This document shows positions 36,423 through 48,794 of a stretch of DNA of 64,000 bases, in pieces (the first letter of the stretch is position 1; each line of letters starts with the position of its first letter). The notes below the pieces were generated by a model. The model was not told the DNA's origin, did not search any database, and saw only the letters and a list, made by a program, of their open reading frames with translations. A program made the position numbers and the translations under genes. This DNA is from Paraescarpia echinospica (lineage: Eukaryota; Annelida; Polychaeta; Sabellida; Siboglinidae). Location: the NCBI GenBank assembly GCA_020002185.1, contig CM034535.1:72628684-72692683 (forward strand), given 5' to 3'.

Positions 36423-36875
36423 CACCAGACTGTGCATGTATCATGTTGTTGTTGTTGTTGTTGAATAAACGTTCATTCATTCAATCACAGCTAAACGAAT
36501 TACGTCTTACGTGGTGGTTTCTGTGTCGCTGGACAGAGTTACCCCGATACACACTGCGGCCAGGAATGCGAGAAGACACTGTAAAAAATCGTTGTTTAAC
36601 CTTTAAAGATTGCTGCTAAAGACGAATGAAATCAATTGCTGTTATACTCATTGGATTTTGCCAATTGGTAGTCTTGCAGACTCGGTGGTGTTCAAATGAG
36701 CAGGGCGCAGATATCGTATAATAATATGCGAAGTCGGTTTACTAACAGAATGTGAACAAAGGAGTGATGTCGATCCTTAGATCGGGTAACTTGCGATGGC
36801 TTGAATAACCTTGTGCTGCAACATATGTAGAGCTGCACCACATTTACAATGCTTTGACGATGTTAATAAAGATGC

Positions 36876-37085
36876 ATGGCAAGGAGAAAGCAAAAACTCA
36901 CACTGACCTTCATGGCGACGTGTGTGGTGGTTGGTCTCTCGCCGGATGTGCTCGCAAGGACGGTCAAGAGAACCTGCCAAAATAAGACCTCATTTCAAAT
37001 ACCTAGAATTTGCGAACAGGGTATTAATTACATCGTTTCTGATTACAACACAAGCTGGTCTTATACGTACGAGAACCAGGATTAA
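36876..37085 (+). CDS. Small ORF with signal-peptide-like start, unknown
   Basis: A complete 69-codon frame from ATG to TAA. The first residues MARRKQK are basic, followed by a hydrophobic stretch (LTLTFMATCVVVGLSPDVLA) ending in a plausible signal-peptidase site, then RTVKR and a short mature region with two cysteines. That outline fits a small secreted peptide, but a chance frame of this size is common. There is no homologue in the window and no supporting promoter. Confidence 0.2.
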   Translation: MARRKQKLTLTFMATCVVVGLSPDVLARTVKRTCQNKTSFQIPRICEQGINYIVSDYNTSWSYTYENQD

Positions 37086-39707
37086 TTCAGTTTAAATTAA
37101 ATATCCTTACGAAAGAACTTTGTCGGAGGTATAATACGTTATGAAAAAAGAAACGTGGACGTGTATAAATCAGAAAGTGAAAGTGTACTTGAGGTGAATC
37201 CTTCACGCGAGCGTTACCTGTAGGGTAGCCATTGTTTCTTTTATACATGGGTACAAGAAATAATCGAAAATGAACGAAGACGTTTTGGTAGAGTAGAACG
37301 ATAACTTATTTAACGAAATATATTTGATCAAATATTACTTTTTGGTAGTACGCTGTCGACATGGCTACTCTCGTGTGTTATGATGTCTACGTATTGTTAA
37401 TTTACTAAGCCAATGTTCAAAACGATAAATATCCTTTCATCACATGGCAATACTCTTTGACACCAACAAACATAAAAATAAAGGTTTGTTCTTATATAGC
37501 TCAGTATCCAGTGCTTAGGCTGCTCAATGCGCTTTACACTTTACTCACTGACAGCCCTGTTCAATTGAACACCATCTCGACTTCTCTGGGAAGTATATAA
37601 GACGATGTATTGCTAGTAGTACGATTGCGTCATCACATTATGGTATTAGGACTTTGGCTATCCTTTTTACTCATAATTATTCGGTCACACAATTACGTAA
37701 ATGTTGGTTCTTTCTTTGTACTTATCCATCTGAAGTGTAGCACAACCAAAGAGCTGAAACTACATTGTAACCTTCCTACAATCGTTGCATAAGACGCATT
37801 ATACATTATTCATTATATTTATTCAAGCAAATGCCAGGCGAATTTCTAAACATCTAATCATGCTGCAATTTATGTTCAAAAGTTGTAGGATATGTGTATA
37901 CGTTCTTACAATTCCATCACTGGAATACCATAATTTTTTAATATCATTAGCCGTGGTGATTTTCAAAACTTTTCCCAACCCGCAAGGAGTCGGCGGTGAA
38001 GAAATCTACAAGAACCTTTCAACATAACAGCCACCCTACTTGGTTAGTCTCCTGTGTTTTTCAGATATCCACAGGAACTGACCTCAGATTTCTGAGTACA
38101 TAGAAATTAAATGCTACAGTTAAATATATGATTATCTTTAACTCATTTCGCCCTGACTAACCCATGTCGTTAATAGCATGTCTGTTGGATCAGTAAACAT
38201 GAAACGGGTCAACATTTGTTCTGAAATATACCGGACGGAGCTATCTGTTCTACCCTAAAGCACACCCGGTCTAGCAAATCCTGCCATGTATCATGAATAT
38301 TCACATGTACAATATTATCTTCGTCCTCAGTCAACATGACTTAAATATGCTAACACTCTACTGAGGTTCGGCGCCCGCACGCACACACACATACACCCGT
38401 GCATGCATTCACACTGCCTTCTCGGATCACGGATAAAGTACAGCGTCGCTTGGATATGTCAAATGTAGACGTGATTGACGTAACCTACTACAGAGCTAAA
38501 ATAAGCTGGCGAGGGACTTACGATGGAAAAAGAGAAACATTACTTCAAGATTGCCATTCACAGCTTCAAACTCAAGATTGCGGGACAAGGAAGCCACGAG
38601 TTTACTGAGAAAGCAAAACGTTTTTCTATAAATAGTTGTAAAGACGGGTTCTATTATATAGGCTACAATTATCAGATATGGTATATAGATATGTCAGCTC
38701 ACCTTCATACACATAATCACGCTCTCGTGGTATCGGTATTTACACTGTCAACGAATAATCGGTTCCGTTCATTTATAAATTGTCCTGTCTCAGATTGAGT
38801 ACGCTCCTTGTGACATTAGTGTGGTTCCCCATGTTTCTAAACCAAAAGATTGTCTCATTACACACGTAATTTCGTAATATGTTTAACACGTTTAGTCCCA
38901 AGCGCATTGCCACCACAGAGGCCTACCCCATCCGTTCATGGACGTCACGCGCAGGGTCAACGACGAATAGGTAATAGCAATCCTTTGGGAAGTATAATAA
39001 ATTGGTGGTCGAAGTGCACACGTTTAATTATGTATACAACTACGTCAAGCATTTAGAAAATGAACCGCAGAGGAGACGAGGTGGTCACCAAAACATCTTA
39101 CTAATGGTACAAAACTAAAGTTTAAAATAATGAGGACCAAAAGTAGATTCTTTTTCAAATCCCACACGTAAAGTAATAATTATAATAATCAGAAGCATCA
39201 TGAAAGAGTGAACTTTTCGAGAACAGCCGTTCTATTAAAGGTCCACACGGGTAGGTGTATTAAGAAGTGAATAGCCTGTAGATGTGTGCCCGTGTATTAT
39301 GTCTATGATCTGATTGGGGAGGCGCACATTCAAAAGAGGTAAGCCCATGCATATTTTCCTTAACACGTTGATTATACATCGTTCCCACAGAGGAACACAT
39401 TAAAATCTGTTTTTCACCAAGTGTTTAGTTTTTGTCACATTTGCTTGATGGACATTTCACACGTGACGTCCACATTAAAATCAGTTTTTCACCAACTGTT
39501 TGATTTTTTTCTCATTCGTTTGATGGACATTTCTTGTGAACTAGGAATAGCCACGTAATATGCTGTAGAATATCCTTTTGAGCTTGGGGTTAGTTCCTAG
39601 AAATAGAGGTGCCGTTGAAGAGGAGCCTTACTGACACAACCACATTTAACTCATTAATCAAAATGGCAGGTGAAACTCACTTTATATCAACATTTTAAAA
39701 AATGGTG

Positions 39708-39999
39708 GTTGTGGAGGTGGTGGGGTGGTAGTGGTGGTGGTGGGGTGGTTGTGGAGGTGGTGGGGTGGTAGTGGTGGTGGTGGGGTGGTTGTGGAGGTGG
39801 TGGGGTGGTTGTGGAGGTGGTGGGGTGGTTGTGGTGGTGGTGGGGTGGTTGTGGAGGTGGTGGGGTGGTAGTGGTGGTGGTGGGGTGGTTGTGGAGGTGG
39901 TGGGGTGGTAGTGGTGGTGGTGGGGTGGTTGTGGAGGTGGTGGGGTGGTAGTGGAGGTGGTGGGGTGGTTGTGGAGGTGGTGGGGTGGTAGTGGTGGTG
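39708..39999. repeat. 20-bp GTGG minisatellite
   Basis: About 14-15 tandem copies of a 20-bp G-rich unit (GGTGGTGGGGTGGT plus a variable hexamer), partly arranged as 40-bp dimers. Locus 1 holds only a short seed at 8174-8215. Threonine/proline-rich frames on the minus strand are artefacts of the repeat. Confidence 0.95.
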
Positions 40000-40838
40000 G
40001 TTTGTGCGTGTGCGTGTGTGTGTGATTCTGTGCGTGTGTGTTGTTTGTTCATTTGTTTGTTTGTTCATTTGTTTGTTTGTTTGTTGTTATTGGTCTTATT
40101 TTACGTAGACGGACAACGAACACATCATTTATCAATTATCTATGGAACGGGTGTTGCCTCCTAGAGGTTATCTCTACGTAGTACGCGTTTCTAATCTGCT
40201 TTAAACAAATCAGCAAAGGACTTCGAAATACAGAACGTGAAGAAAAGAGGTGGGGAAGAATTATGAACGACGGTATTAAAATAAATTGCTTTAACTGTGG
40301 TCAAATATTTAGTCCTTTAATTGTAATACCAAAACACCTGGCTACAACCCGATATATTACTGTAGCGCATTTATATTCTGTCAAACACATACCATTTATT
40401 TATTTGATACTGTTGCTCCAACGCCGTATCACCAACTAATGCATTCTAATGTGCGAATTGGTTCAACGTTCCTGAGGAACATAAATATATCTAGATTTAT
40501 ACACAGTCAATCTTTTCGCACCATATGATAAACGAAGCAAGCCGGGTTTTATACGATTAACAACGTAGGATGTATTTAATCAATTGAATTAGAAAAAGAC
40601 AACTTACCTACAATGGGTAATGCACCAACAGCTGGGGCTTCTTGTGAGAGAGAGATCGTGAGCTTGATGACCAAGACAAGACGTTGTTCGGGAGCACGTT
40701 TCAACTGTCACCTTTGTTTGCTGGGCTAATTCTATATGTACATCACTCGATAAAGAGGAGTGTCCCGAAGTAAAAACTAATCCTACTCAACACATCACGT
40801 CATTCAGTCTTATTTACCAATTGCTAAACACATCTCAC

Positions 40839-41846
40839 TTCGCCATCCTCTTGCAGTTTCTATACGTTGCCCCCCTTCCTCCCATTACTGGCAAAATTCC
40901 TGACAGAATAACCTGTTCTCACTAACTGACTATACTTATGTACTATCGCAGTTGTTCCCTCCCTGTCTGCATTATTTGTTCCTACATGTACCAGTATAGA
41001 CCCCCCCCTTGCCATGTCCCAATACCTTCTCTACCCTGTCAGTCACATGTTCAATCCTAGCCCCCGGTAGACAAATAACGACGTCTTTCCCCTCACTCGG
41101 TGTCTTGTCCGTCTTTCTCATAATGGAGTCGCCCATAAACACCCTCTCTTTCCTCATTGCCCCCTCAATCACTGCCTTAGAATAGCTCCTTCTTCGGTTT
41201 GCATCTGTCTGGTTGTTGTCTTTCCCCCTGCCGTCTTCTCTCCTGTCACATTCTCTTCCGATCCATTATTTCCTGTCGCTTTTTCTCCAGTCACATTTCC
41301 TCCTGTCAGCGTCCATTTTATCGACTTCTCTTCTATCACATTTGCTCTCACTTCCTTTCGTCCCTTCATCTTTCGTCCGATCTCATTTTCTTCTCTCCTC
41401 TCCCGTCCCATCTTCCCTCCTTCCTTCTCTACGGTCACTTTCTTCCCTGTCACCTTCATGCTTGTCACGTTTTCTGTTGTCGATTTTCCAATTTCTTCCC
41501 CTCCAATCACCTTCCCTCCTCTCAATCTCCTTTCCTCAGTTTTCTTGCCACTGCTATTCTCCTTCAGTCTTGCAGTATTCTCACCTCTCTCCCTGTCGTC
41601 TCTCTCCATTCGACCTGCCTCCTTGCTAATTCCCATCTCCATTCCCTTCACAATATCTGTCAACCTAACTATCTCCTTCTGCAGACACTCCACCTTCCAA
41701 CACCCAATGCACTGAAAGGTGAATCCTTCCTCCATGGTTTCTGCCCATGACTTCCCACAGCCGGACAATGCAAAATCTACCCAGCTGTGGCAGTGATCGC
41801 ACACCAAGTGTCGCTTTGCCTTGACTTGCCGCTTGCAAGGCGCCAT
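40839..41846 (-). pseudogene. CR1 copy C, ORF1 (zinc finger plus esterase), inverted 5' part
   Basis: ATG at 41846 opens a 225-codon frame with an N-terminal zinc finger (C16, C19, C30, C46, C49) followed by a very charged, repetitive linker (VTGKKVT-like repeats). After a stop near 41169 the GDSL-type esterase domain follows: GDSIMRKTD, then VCLPGA-like and VHVGTNNADREGTTAIV blocks, then, after another frame slip, ILSGILPVMGGRGATYRN. Coding homology ends at about 40839 directly after CKRMAK. The next residues of the same domain are found in opposite orientation at 45125. Zinc-finger/esterase ORF1 proteins are typical of CR1. The esterase role in transposition is not well understood. Confidence 0.8.
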
Positions 41847-42584
41847 ATCCCGATCATTTAATTTAATAACTTAACTAACTTATACAGACTGTTTCCTGTG
41901 TACTACAGCACACTTTAGGTTAAAAATTTCAATTACACAGCCGACTATTTATCCTGTCACGAACGCTAACATTACCTGTAGTGACCTAATTTAAATATAA
42001 TCAATTACGTTACGTTAGGCTGCTTTATTTATTTAGGTTACACCGCCCGACTATCGCCCTTGCTTAGTTTTAACAACAATGCTACCTAATCAAAATATCT
42101 AGCAAGTACTGGCTTACACAGATATTATCTTATGTAAGTAGTTTGATGGTTGTTACTTTATCTCCTATATATTCTACCACATAATCAGGTTTGTTAAATC
42201 TTGTTTACAACTTAATTATTATCACTCATTATACTAAGGTGTTCTAAAATACTTTAACTAACTAACTTTAAGCACAACTGCTACTCACAATATGTTTATT
42301 GCAACTTTATGAATGATATTAAGGCAAGAATAATACTTATCAATCCGTAATTCCACTTGTTTATTAACTTTTCTGCACCACCAATTTCTACGATCTATCT
42401 CCGCCAAATATAGCCTCGAACCCCCTTTTAACAATTACTTGTACTCTAATATTTTACAATCACGACCCTTAGGAAGATAAAATGTATATTTTATAAAGTT
42501 ATCGTGAATAAACAATGTTTATTATTAGGCAAACGTTGTACGTGACTTTACACTGACGACCGAAAACGCATGTGCGTCACTGGA
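41847..42584. other. Probable 5' untranslated region of CR1 copy C (inverted)
   Basis: AT-rich sequence with no reading frame between the ORF1 start and the 53-bp array. By position it should include the CR1 5' UTR. The exact element start is not determinable here. Confidence 0.4.
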
Positions 42585-44837
42585 TATAATAATGGTAGTA
42601 CTTGGTAGTGCCAGTAGTAGTATGAAGAAGGAGTTGATATAATAATGGTAATACTTGGTAGTGCCAGTAGTAGTATGAAGAAGGAGTTGATATAATAATG
42701 GTAGTACTTGGTAGTGCCAGTAGTAGTATGAAGAAGGAGTTTATATAATAATGGTAGTACTTGGTAGTGCCAGTAGTAGTATGAAGAAGGAGTTGATATA
42801 ATAATGGTAATACTTGGTAGTGCCAGTAGTAGTATGAAGAAGGAGTTGATATAATAATGGTAGTACTTGGTAGTGCCAGTAGTAGTATGAAGAAGGAGTT
42901 GATATAATAATGGTAGTACTTGGTAGTGCCAGTAGTAGTATGAAGAAGGAGTTGATATAATAATGGTAGTACTTGGTAGTGCCAGTAGTAGTATGAAGAA
43001 GGTGTTGATATAATAATGGTAATACTTGGTAGTGCCAGTAGTAGTATGAAGAAGGAGTTGATATAATAATGGTAGTACTAGGTAGTGCCAGTAGTAGAAT
43101 GAAGAAGGAGTTGATATAATAATGGTAGTACTAGGTAGTGCCTGTAGTAGAATGAAGAAGGAGTTGATATAATAATGGTAGTACTTGGTAGTGCCAGTAG
43201 TAGTATGAAGAAGGAGTTGATATAATAATGGTAGTACTTGGTAGTGCCAGTAGTAATATGAAGGAGTTGATATAATAATGGTAATACTTGGTAGTGCCAG
43301 TAGTAGTATAAAGAAGGAGTTGATATAATAATGGTAATACTTGGTAGTGCCAGTAGTAGAATGAAGAAGGAGTTGATATAATAATGGTAATACTTGGTAG
43401 TGCCAGTAGTAGTATGAAGAAGGAGTTGATATAATAATGGTAGTACTTGGTAGTGCCAGTAGTAGTATGAAGAAGGAGTTGATATAATAAGGATAGTACT
43501 TGGTAGTGCCAGTAGTAGTATGAAGAAGGAGTTGATATAATAATGGTAGTACTTGGTAGTGCCAGTAGTAGTATGAAGAAGGAGTTGATAAAATAATGGT
43601 AGTACTTGGTAGTGCCAGTAGTAATATGAAGAAGGAGTTGATATAATAATGGTAATACTTGGTAGTGGCAGTAGTAGTATGAAGAAGGAGTTGATATAAT
43701 AATGGTAATACTTGGTAGTGCCAGTAGTAGTATGAAGAAGGAGTTGATATAATAATGGTAGTACTTGGTAGTGCCAGTAATAGTATGAAGAAGGAGTTGA
43801 TATAATAATGGTAGTGCCAGTAGTAGTATGAAGAAGGAGTTGATATAATAATGGTAGTACTTGGTAGTGCCAGTAGTAGTATGAAGAAGGAGTTGATATA
43901 ATAATGGTAATACTTGGTAGTGCCAGTAGTAGTATGAAGAAGGAGTTGATATAATAATGGTAATACTTGGTAGTGCCAGTAGTAGTATGAAGAAGGAGTT
44001 GATATAATAATGGTAATACTTGGTAGTGCCAGTAGTAGTATGAAGAAGGAGTTGATATAATAATGGTAATACTTGGTAGTGCCAGTAGTAGTATGAAGAA
44101 GGAGTTGATATAATAATGGTAGTACTTGGTAGTGCCAGTAGTAGTATGAAGAAGGAGTTGATATAATAATGGTAGTACTTGGTAGTGCCAGTAGTAGTAT
44201 GAAGAAGGAGTTGATATAATAATGGTAGTACTTGGTAGTGCCAGTAGTAGTATGAAGAAGGAGTTGATATAATAATGGTAATACTTGGTAGTGCCAGTAG
44301 TAGTATGAAGAAGGAGTTGATATAATAATGGTAATACTTGGTAGTGCCAGTAGTAGTATGAAGAAGGAGTTGATATAATAATGGTAGTACTTGGTAGTGC
44401 CAGTAGTAGTATGAAGAAGGAGTTGATAATAATGGTAGTACTTGGTAGTGCCAGTAGTATGAAGAAGGAGTTGATATAATAATGGTAGTACTTGGTAGTG
44501 CCAGTAGTAGTATGAAGAAGGAGTTGATATAATAATGGTAATACTTGGTAGTGCCAGTAGTATATGAAGGAGTTGATAAATGGTAATACTTGGTAGTGCC
44601 AGTAGTAGTATGAAGAAGGAGTTGATATAATAATGGTAATACTTGGTAGTGCCAGTAGTAGTATGAAGAAGGAGTTGATATAATAATGGTAATACTTGGT
44701 AGTGCCAGTAGTAGTATGAAGAAGGAGTTGATATAATAATGGTAGTACTTGGTAGTGCCAGTAGTAGTATGAAGAAGGAGTTGATATAATAATGGTAGTA
44801 CTTGGTAGTGCCAGTAGTAGTATGAAGAAGGAGTTGA
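42585..44837. repeat. 53-bp minisatellite, about 42 copies
   Basis: A 53-bp unit (containing GGAGTTGATATAATAATGG, then TACTTGGTAGTGCCAG and TAGTAGTATGAAGAA) is repeated over about 2.25 kb with mostly single-base variants, chiefly G/A in GGTAGTAC versus GGTAATAC, and a few shortened units (for example near 43800, 44440 and 44560). Because 53 is not a multiple of three and all three minus-strand frames of the unit lack stops, frames of 822 and 591 codons appear on the minus strand; these are not genes. A single partial unit is present at the equivalent point of locus 1 (about 9390-9417). Confidence 0.97.
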
Positions 44838-45124
44838 TAACGAGGGATGGGAGGAGAAGGAGGACAACGAGAAGATGAAAAAGAAGAGTACGAAGAGTAT
44901 AAACAAATAGGTAGACGATGGAGTGGAGGAGGAAGGAGAAGAAACAGAAGACGAAGAAGAAGAAAGAAAAACACGATGTCGATAACGCCTGTAAATAGTC
45001 TAATAGTTACATACACAATATGTGTATATATTGACTAGAGGACACACTCTGGTCATGCACGACTGGGATTTAGACAGACGGAATAACGGAAGTGTAATTT
45101 GCTAGCCCAAGAACGGATACGAAC

Positions 45125-48100
45125 CGAGATAGATGTATGAAGAAGAGGGGGTGGGATTCACAGATTTATGGGGATACTTTGTTGGGAGGGAAGATATGTA
45201 CGTGAGAGATGGCCTCCATCTTAGTGGAAAGGGGGCAGCAGTTTTCTCAGAGAGCCTGCTGCGATCTGTTGACAGTGGGACAGGTTGCATCTATTTAAAC
45301 TAGATTCGCAGGGGGGACTCACAGAAAAGCCTGAAAATGGAGGCATAGATAAAGACAGCACAAATAAATCAGCAAATAACAGTCTGGAAAACTCTTCTGA
45401 AGCTGGATATAAATGTGTTTGTTTAAATGCAAGGAGTATAGTAAGCAAAAGAAATGAACTAAACATTATGGTAGAAGATATTGACCCTCGTATAATAGGT
45501 ATAACCGAATCCTGGACCACCACCGATATATCAGATGCTGAATTGGGACTGACAGGATATGTAATGTTTAGAAAAGATAGAATAGGAAAAAGGGAGGTGG
45601 AGTTATTTTATATATTAAAGAATCTATCCAGGCTTATGAAATAGAAAGAGAAGCAGATTGCGAAGAAGCTGTTTGGTGTAACATAGTTACAGGAACCTCA
45701 ACGTTAACAGTTGGGTTAGTTTATCGAAGTCCAAACATAAGCATAGAAGAGAATGAAAAAATACAAAACGCTATAAGGGAAGTAAGCAAACGGGACTGTA
45801 TTATTATGGGGGATTTAACCACGGGCATATACAATGGAAATCTCTTCAGAGTATGGGGAGTGAGGACCACAAGTTTTTAGTTTTAGTTCATGATACTTTC
45901 CTTTCTCAACATGTGCTAGAACCAACCAGGGGTGAGAATGTGTTAGACATAGTTTTTTCCTCACAGAATGAATTAGTTGACAATGTCAAGATATGTGAGC
46001 CACTGGGGAGTAACGATCACAACCAGATACATTTTACCATCAAAGTAAAATCAGAAAGTAATAGTAAAAAGCAGTATAGGAGAAATTTCCACAAAGGAAG
46101 GTATAAGGACATGAGGAAATATTTAGCAATGATAGACTGGAATAACACACTGAACAATAACACAGCAACAGAATGCTGGAATATATTAAAGAGTGAAATT
46201 AAGTGCATAGTCGATAAATTTGTACCCTTCAAAAAACAAGGGAAATGCTCCAAAAAGAAACACTTGTTGAAAGAAGCCATTAGAAAAATTAAGTATAAAC
46301 AAATGATGTGGAAGTCATATAGATGTACTGGAAATGATGAAGACTACAACAGTTATAAAGAAGCACTTAACCAAGCTACAGCTGAAATTAGAAATTCAAA
46401 GAGAAGCTATGAACAACAATTAGCTAGTAATATAAAACATGACAGCAAGAGTTTTCATGCGTATGTTCGAAGCAAACAGAAAGTTCAAGATAAGGTCGGC
46501 CCTCTAGAAGATAGTGCTGGAAATATAATATCAGAGGGATTCTTAATGGCAGAAGACCTGAATGAGTACTTTAGTTCAGTGTTTACCAGAGAAGATATTA
46601 GTTCACTGCCAGTGCCAGAGGCTAAGTTCAAAGGGGCAGATTCAGACTATTTAGGATAATTAATTGTAACCCCGGAAATGGTAGCTGAGAAAATAAGGGC
46701 TATGAAGGATAATAAATCACCTGGAGTGGATGGGATTCCCCCCAAACTACTATTGGAAATTGTAGAACAAATTAGCGTACCGCTTGCAACAGTTTTCAAT
46801 TTGTCATTATAAGAGGGAGTGGTTCCTTTAGAATGGAAAGAGGCAAACATTATACCGTTTTTTAAAAAGGGTTCGAGAAACAAGTCAGAGAACTATAGAC
46901 CAGTGAGTTTAACATCAGTGATTTGCAAATTATTAGAAAGACTAATTAAAGATCACATGGTGGATTTTCTTGTTAAACAAAACTTGATAAACCCATCTCA
47001 ACGTGGTTTTTTTTAAAGCGAGGTCATGCTTAACAAATATGTTATGTTTTTTGGAAGACATCTCTAAGTGGGTAGATGAGGGATCACCAGTAGATATCGT
47101 CTACTTAGATTTTCAAAAAGCTTTCGACAAAGTACCACATCAAAGATTACTGCTGAAATTAAAGGCCCATGGCATAGGAAATGGTATAATAAACTGGATA
47201 GAACAATGGCTGATTGACAAAAGACAACGTGTAGTAGTTGATACTGAGGCTTCAAACTGGAAATCGGTATTGAGTGGGGTACCGCAGGGATCAGTATTAG
47301 GACCTATATTATTCTTAATATATATCAACGATTTGGATGATGAAATAACAAGCAAGGTGTTGAAATTTGCGGATGATACAAAAGTGTTTAGGATTAAAAG
47401 TGATGGAGATAGACAGCATTTATAAGATGATCTTGACAGGTTGATCAAATGGTCTGAAAAAGGGGGTACTGTACTAAGCACTGCTGTAAAAGAAAAGGAC
47501 TTAGTGTTAACCATTAGTGCTGATATGAAGGTTTCAGAGCAGTGCGGAATTGCAGCTTCAAAGGGAAATCAAATCCTTGGATTAATTAGGCGAAACATAA
47601 CGTATAAGGAAGAAGAGCTAATAATACCGTTGTACAAAACAATAGTTAGGCCTCATTTAGAATATTGTATTCAAGCTTGGAGGCCATATCGCAGGAAGGA
47701 CATAGATATGCTAGAAAGAGTGCAGAGGAGAGCAACTAAAATGATACCAAAACTGAGGGATCTTAGTTACGAAATACGTCTAAAAAATGCGGTTTAACAA
47801 CACTAGAGACCAGGAGATTGAGAGGAGATCAGATAGAAGTGTTTAAAATATTGAATGGTTATAAAAATATTGATAGAAATATTTTTTTCAGTTAAGAAAG
47901 ATACGACTATAGGACATGAAGTTAAATTAGCAAAGGAGCAGAGTAGATTAGATATAAGAAAGTTTTCATTTTTACAAAGGACTGTAAATGAATGGAACAG
48001 ATTATTTGCTGATTGTGTGGGTGCTAGTAGCGTGAATATGTTTAAAAATAAAATCGACACATACCTCAGACGGGCGGGATACACATAGAAAAAAGGGTCG

Positions 48101-48180
48101 GACTCTCGATAAGCCAAAAGGGCTTCCTTGTCCACCTGCCACCTAGAGTTAATTCTCTGGGTGGCAATCTTGTTATAGAA
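45125..48180 (+). mobile_element. CR1-family non-LTR retrotransposon, copy C (3' part: end of ORF1, ORF2, 3' UTR)
   Basis: It begins in the last third of the ORF1 esterase (EEEGVGFTDLWGYFVGRED, RDGLHLSGKGAAVF) with the ORF1 stop near 45300. ORF2 follows: LNARSIVSKRNEL at about 45420, GITESWT at about 45500, the linker at 45853-46657, SPGVDGIPPKLL at about 46715, NYRPVSL at about 46890, YLDFQKAFDKVPHQ at about 47105, GVPQGSVLGPILF at about 47280 and FADDTKVF at about 47370. Lesions: a lost G at about 45590, TAA at 46657, TAA at about 46810, a frameshift near 47010, TAA at about 47425 and a deletion of roughly 75 bp at about 47460. The 3' UTR resembles that of copy B and ends near 48180. Confidence 0.92.
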
Positions 48181-48485
48181 ATGCTAAACAAATGATTTAA
48201 ATAAAATAGTATATTGCATATTGTAGTTAAGATATACTTAAATACATATAAAATTTAGAAATTAGAATTGCACAAATAATATTTGTAAAGTATGTAGCAT
48301 CAATAAATTAAATAAAAAACGTTGTGTTAAAATGTTCATTACGTTGTTTATCCCCGTTGTCTAATTAAACAACCTATCTCATAACTCTTTGTTCTATAAA
48401 CGCATGGATATCTAACTTAAGAGACTCTTTGGGTTAGTTATTCTATTTTAAAGAGAGTCAACACGTGACCATTTCAGTAGATACG
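48181..48485. other. Unassigned AT-rich interval
   Basis: No exon or known repeat recognised between the CR1 3' end and the first direct repeat. Confidence 0.4.
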
Positions 48486-48794
48486 TTTTACTCACCGCTC
48501 CCAACCCTCAACTTGAGTGTAGTTGTAGGATGTGACGTGTATTGGAGTCTGCTGTGCATTGCTTGGTTTATGTAGCGAGAGATAGACACACACACGGTGT
48601 GGTTGGATAATGGCAATGCCCTTTAATTGCATCTAGTAAAGTAATGTATAGACATGACAATGGGCATTGCCGTTGGCCTAGATAAAAAAGGCAAATCCCC
48701 TTACAAGCGTAGAGGAGTCATACATGTCTGTCAATGGGGATTGCCAATGATTAACTATCTAAGCAGAATAAATGTGGGGCTCAGAAACCACCCA
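48486..48794. repeat. 309-bp direct repeat, left copy
   Basis: Begins TTTTACTCACCGC and ends CAGAAACCACCCA. The right copy lies exactly 875 bp further on, with one difference noticed (CATCTAG versus CATCCAG near 48637). The termini are not TG...CA, which argues against LTRs. Internally it contains paired ATTGCC/GGCAAT motifs. Confidence 0.9.

Larger units (their letters stand above)
37213..45124. repeat. Segmental duplication, locus 2 (partner 1272-9417)
   Basis: Matches locus 1 collinearly from 37213 to about 40838 while lacking the foldback element and the 256-bp retro-insertion, so it shows both empty sites. The end of the homologous block is found inverted at 44838-45124, because the segment between about 40839 and 45124 has been flipped. 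Locus 2 has gained a GTGG minisatellite and a 53-bp minisatellite. Reading frames at 38399-38798 are not recognised. Confidence 0.85.

Noticed and set aside
42585..44837. Possible CRISPR-like array
   Set aside because: Units are contiguous with no unique spacers and the genome is eukaryotic; it is a minisatellite.
42548..45016. Minus-strand frames of 822 and 591 codons
   Set aside because: They are translations of the 53-bp minisatellite cycling through three stop-free frames; the peptide has a strict 53-residue period and no gene context.
40839..48180. CR1 copy C as a twin-primed 5' inversion
   Set aside because: Twin priming would place the two halves side by side. Here 3 kb of inverted flank, minisatellite and 5' sequence lies between them, and locus 1 shows that the flank itself is inverted.
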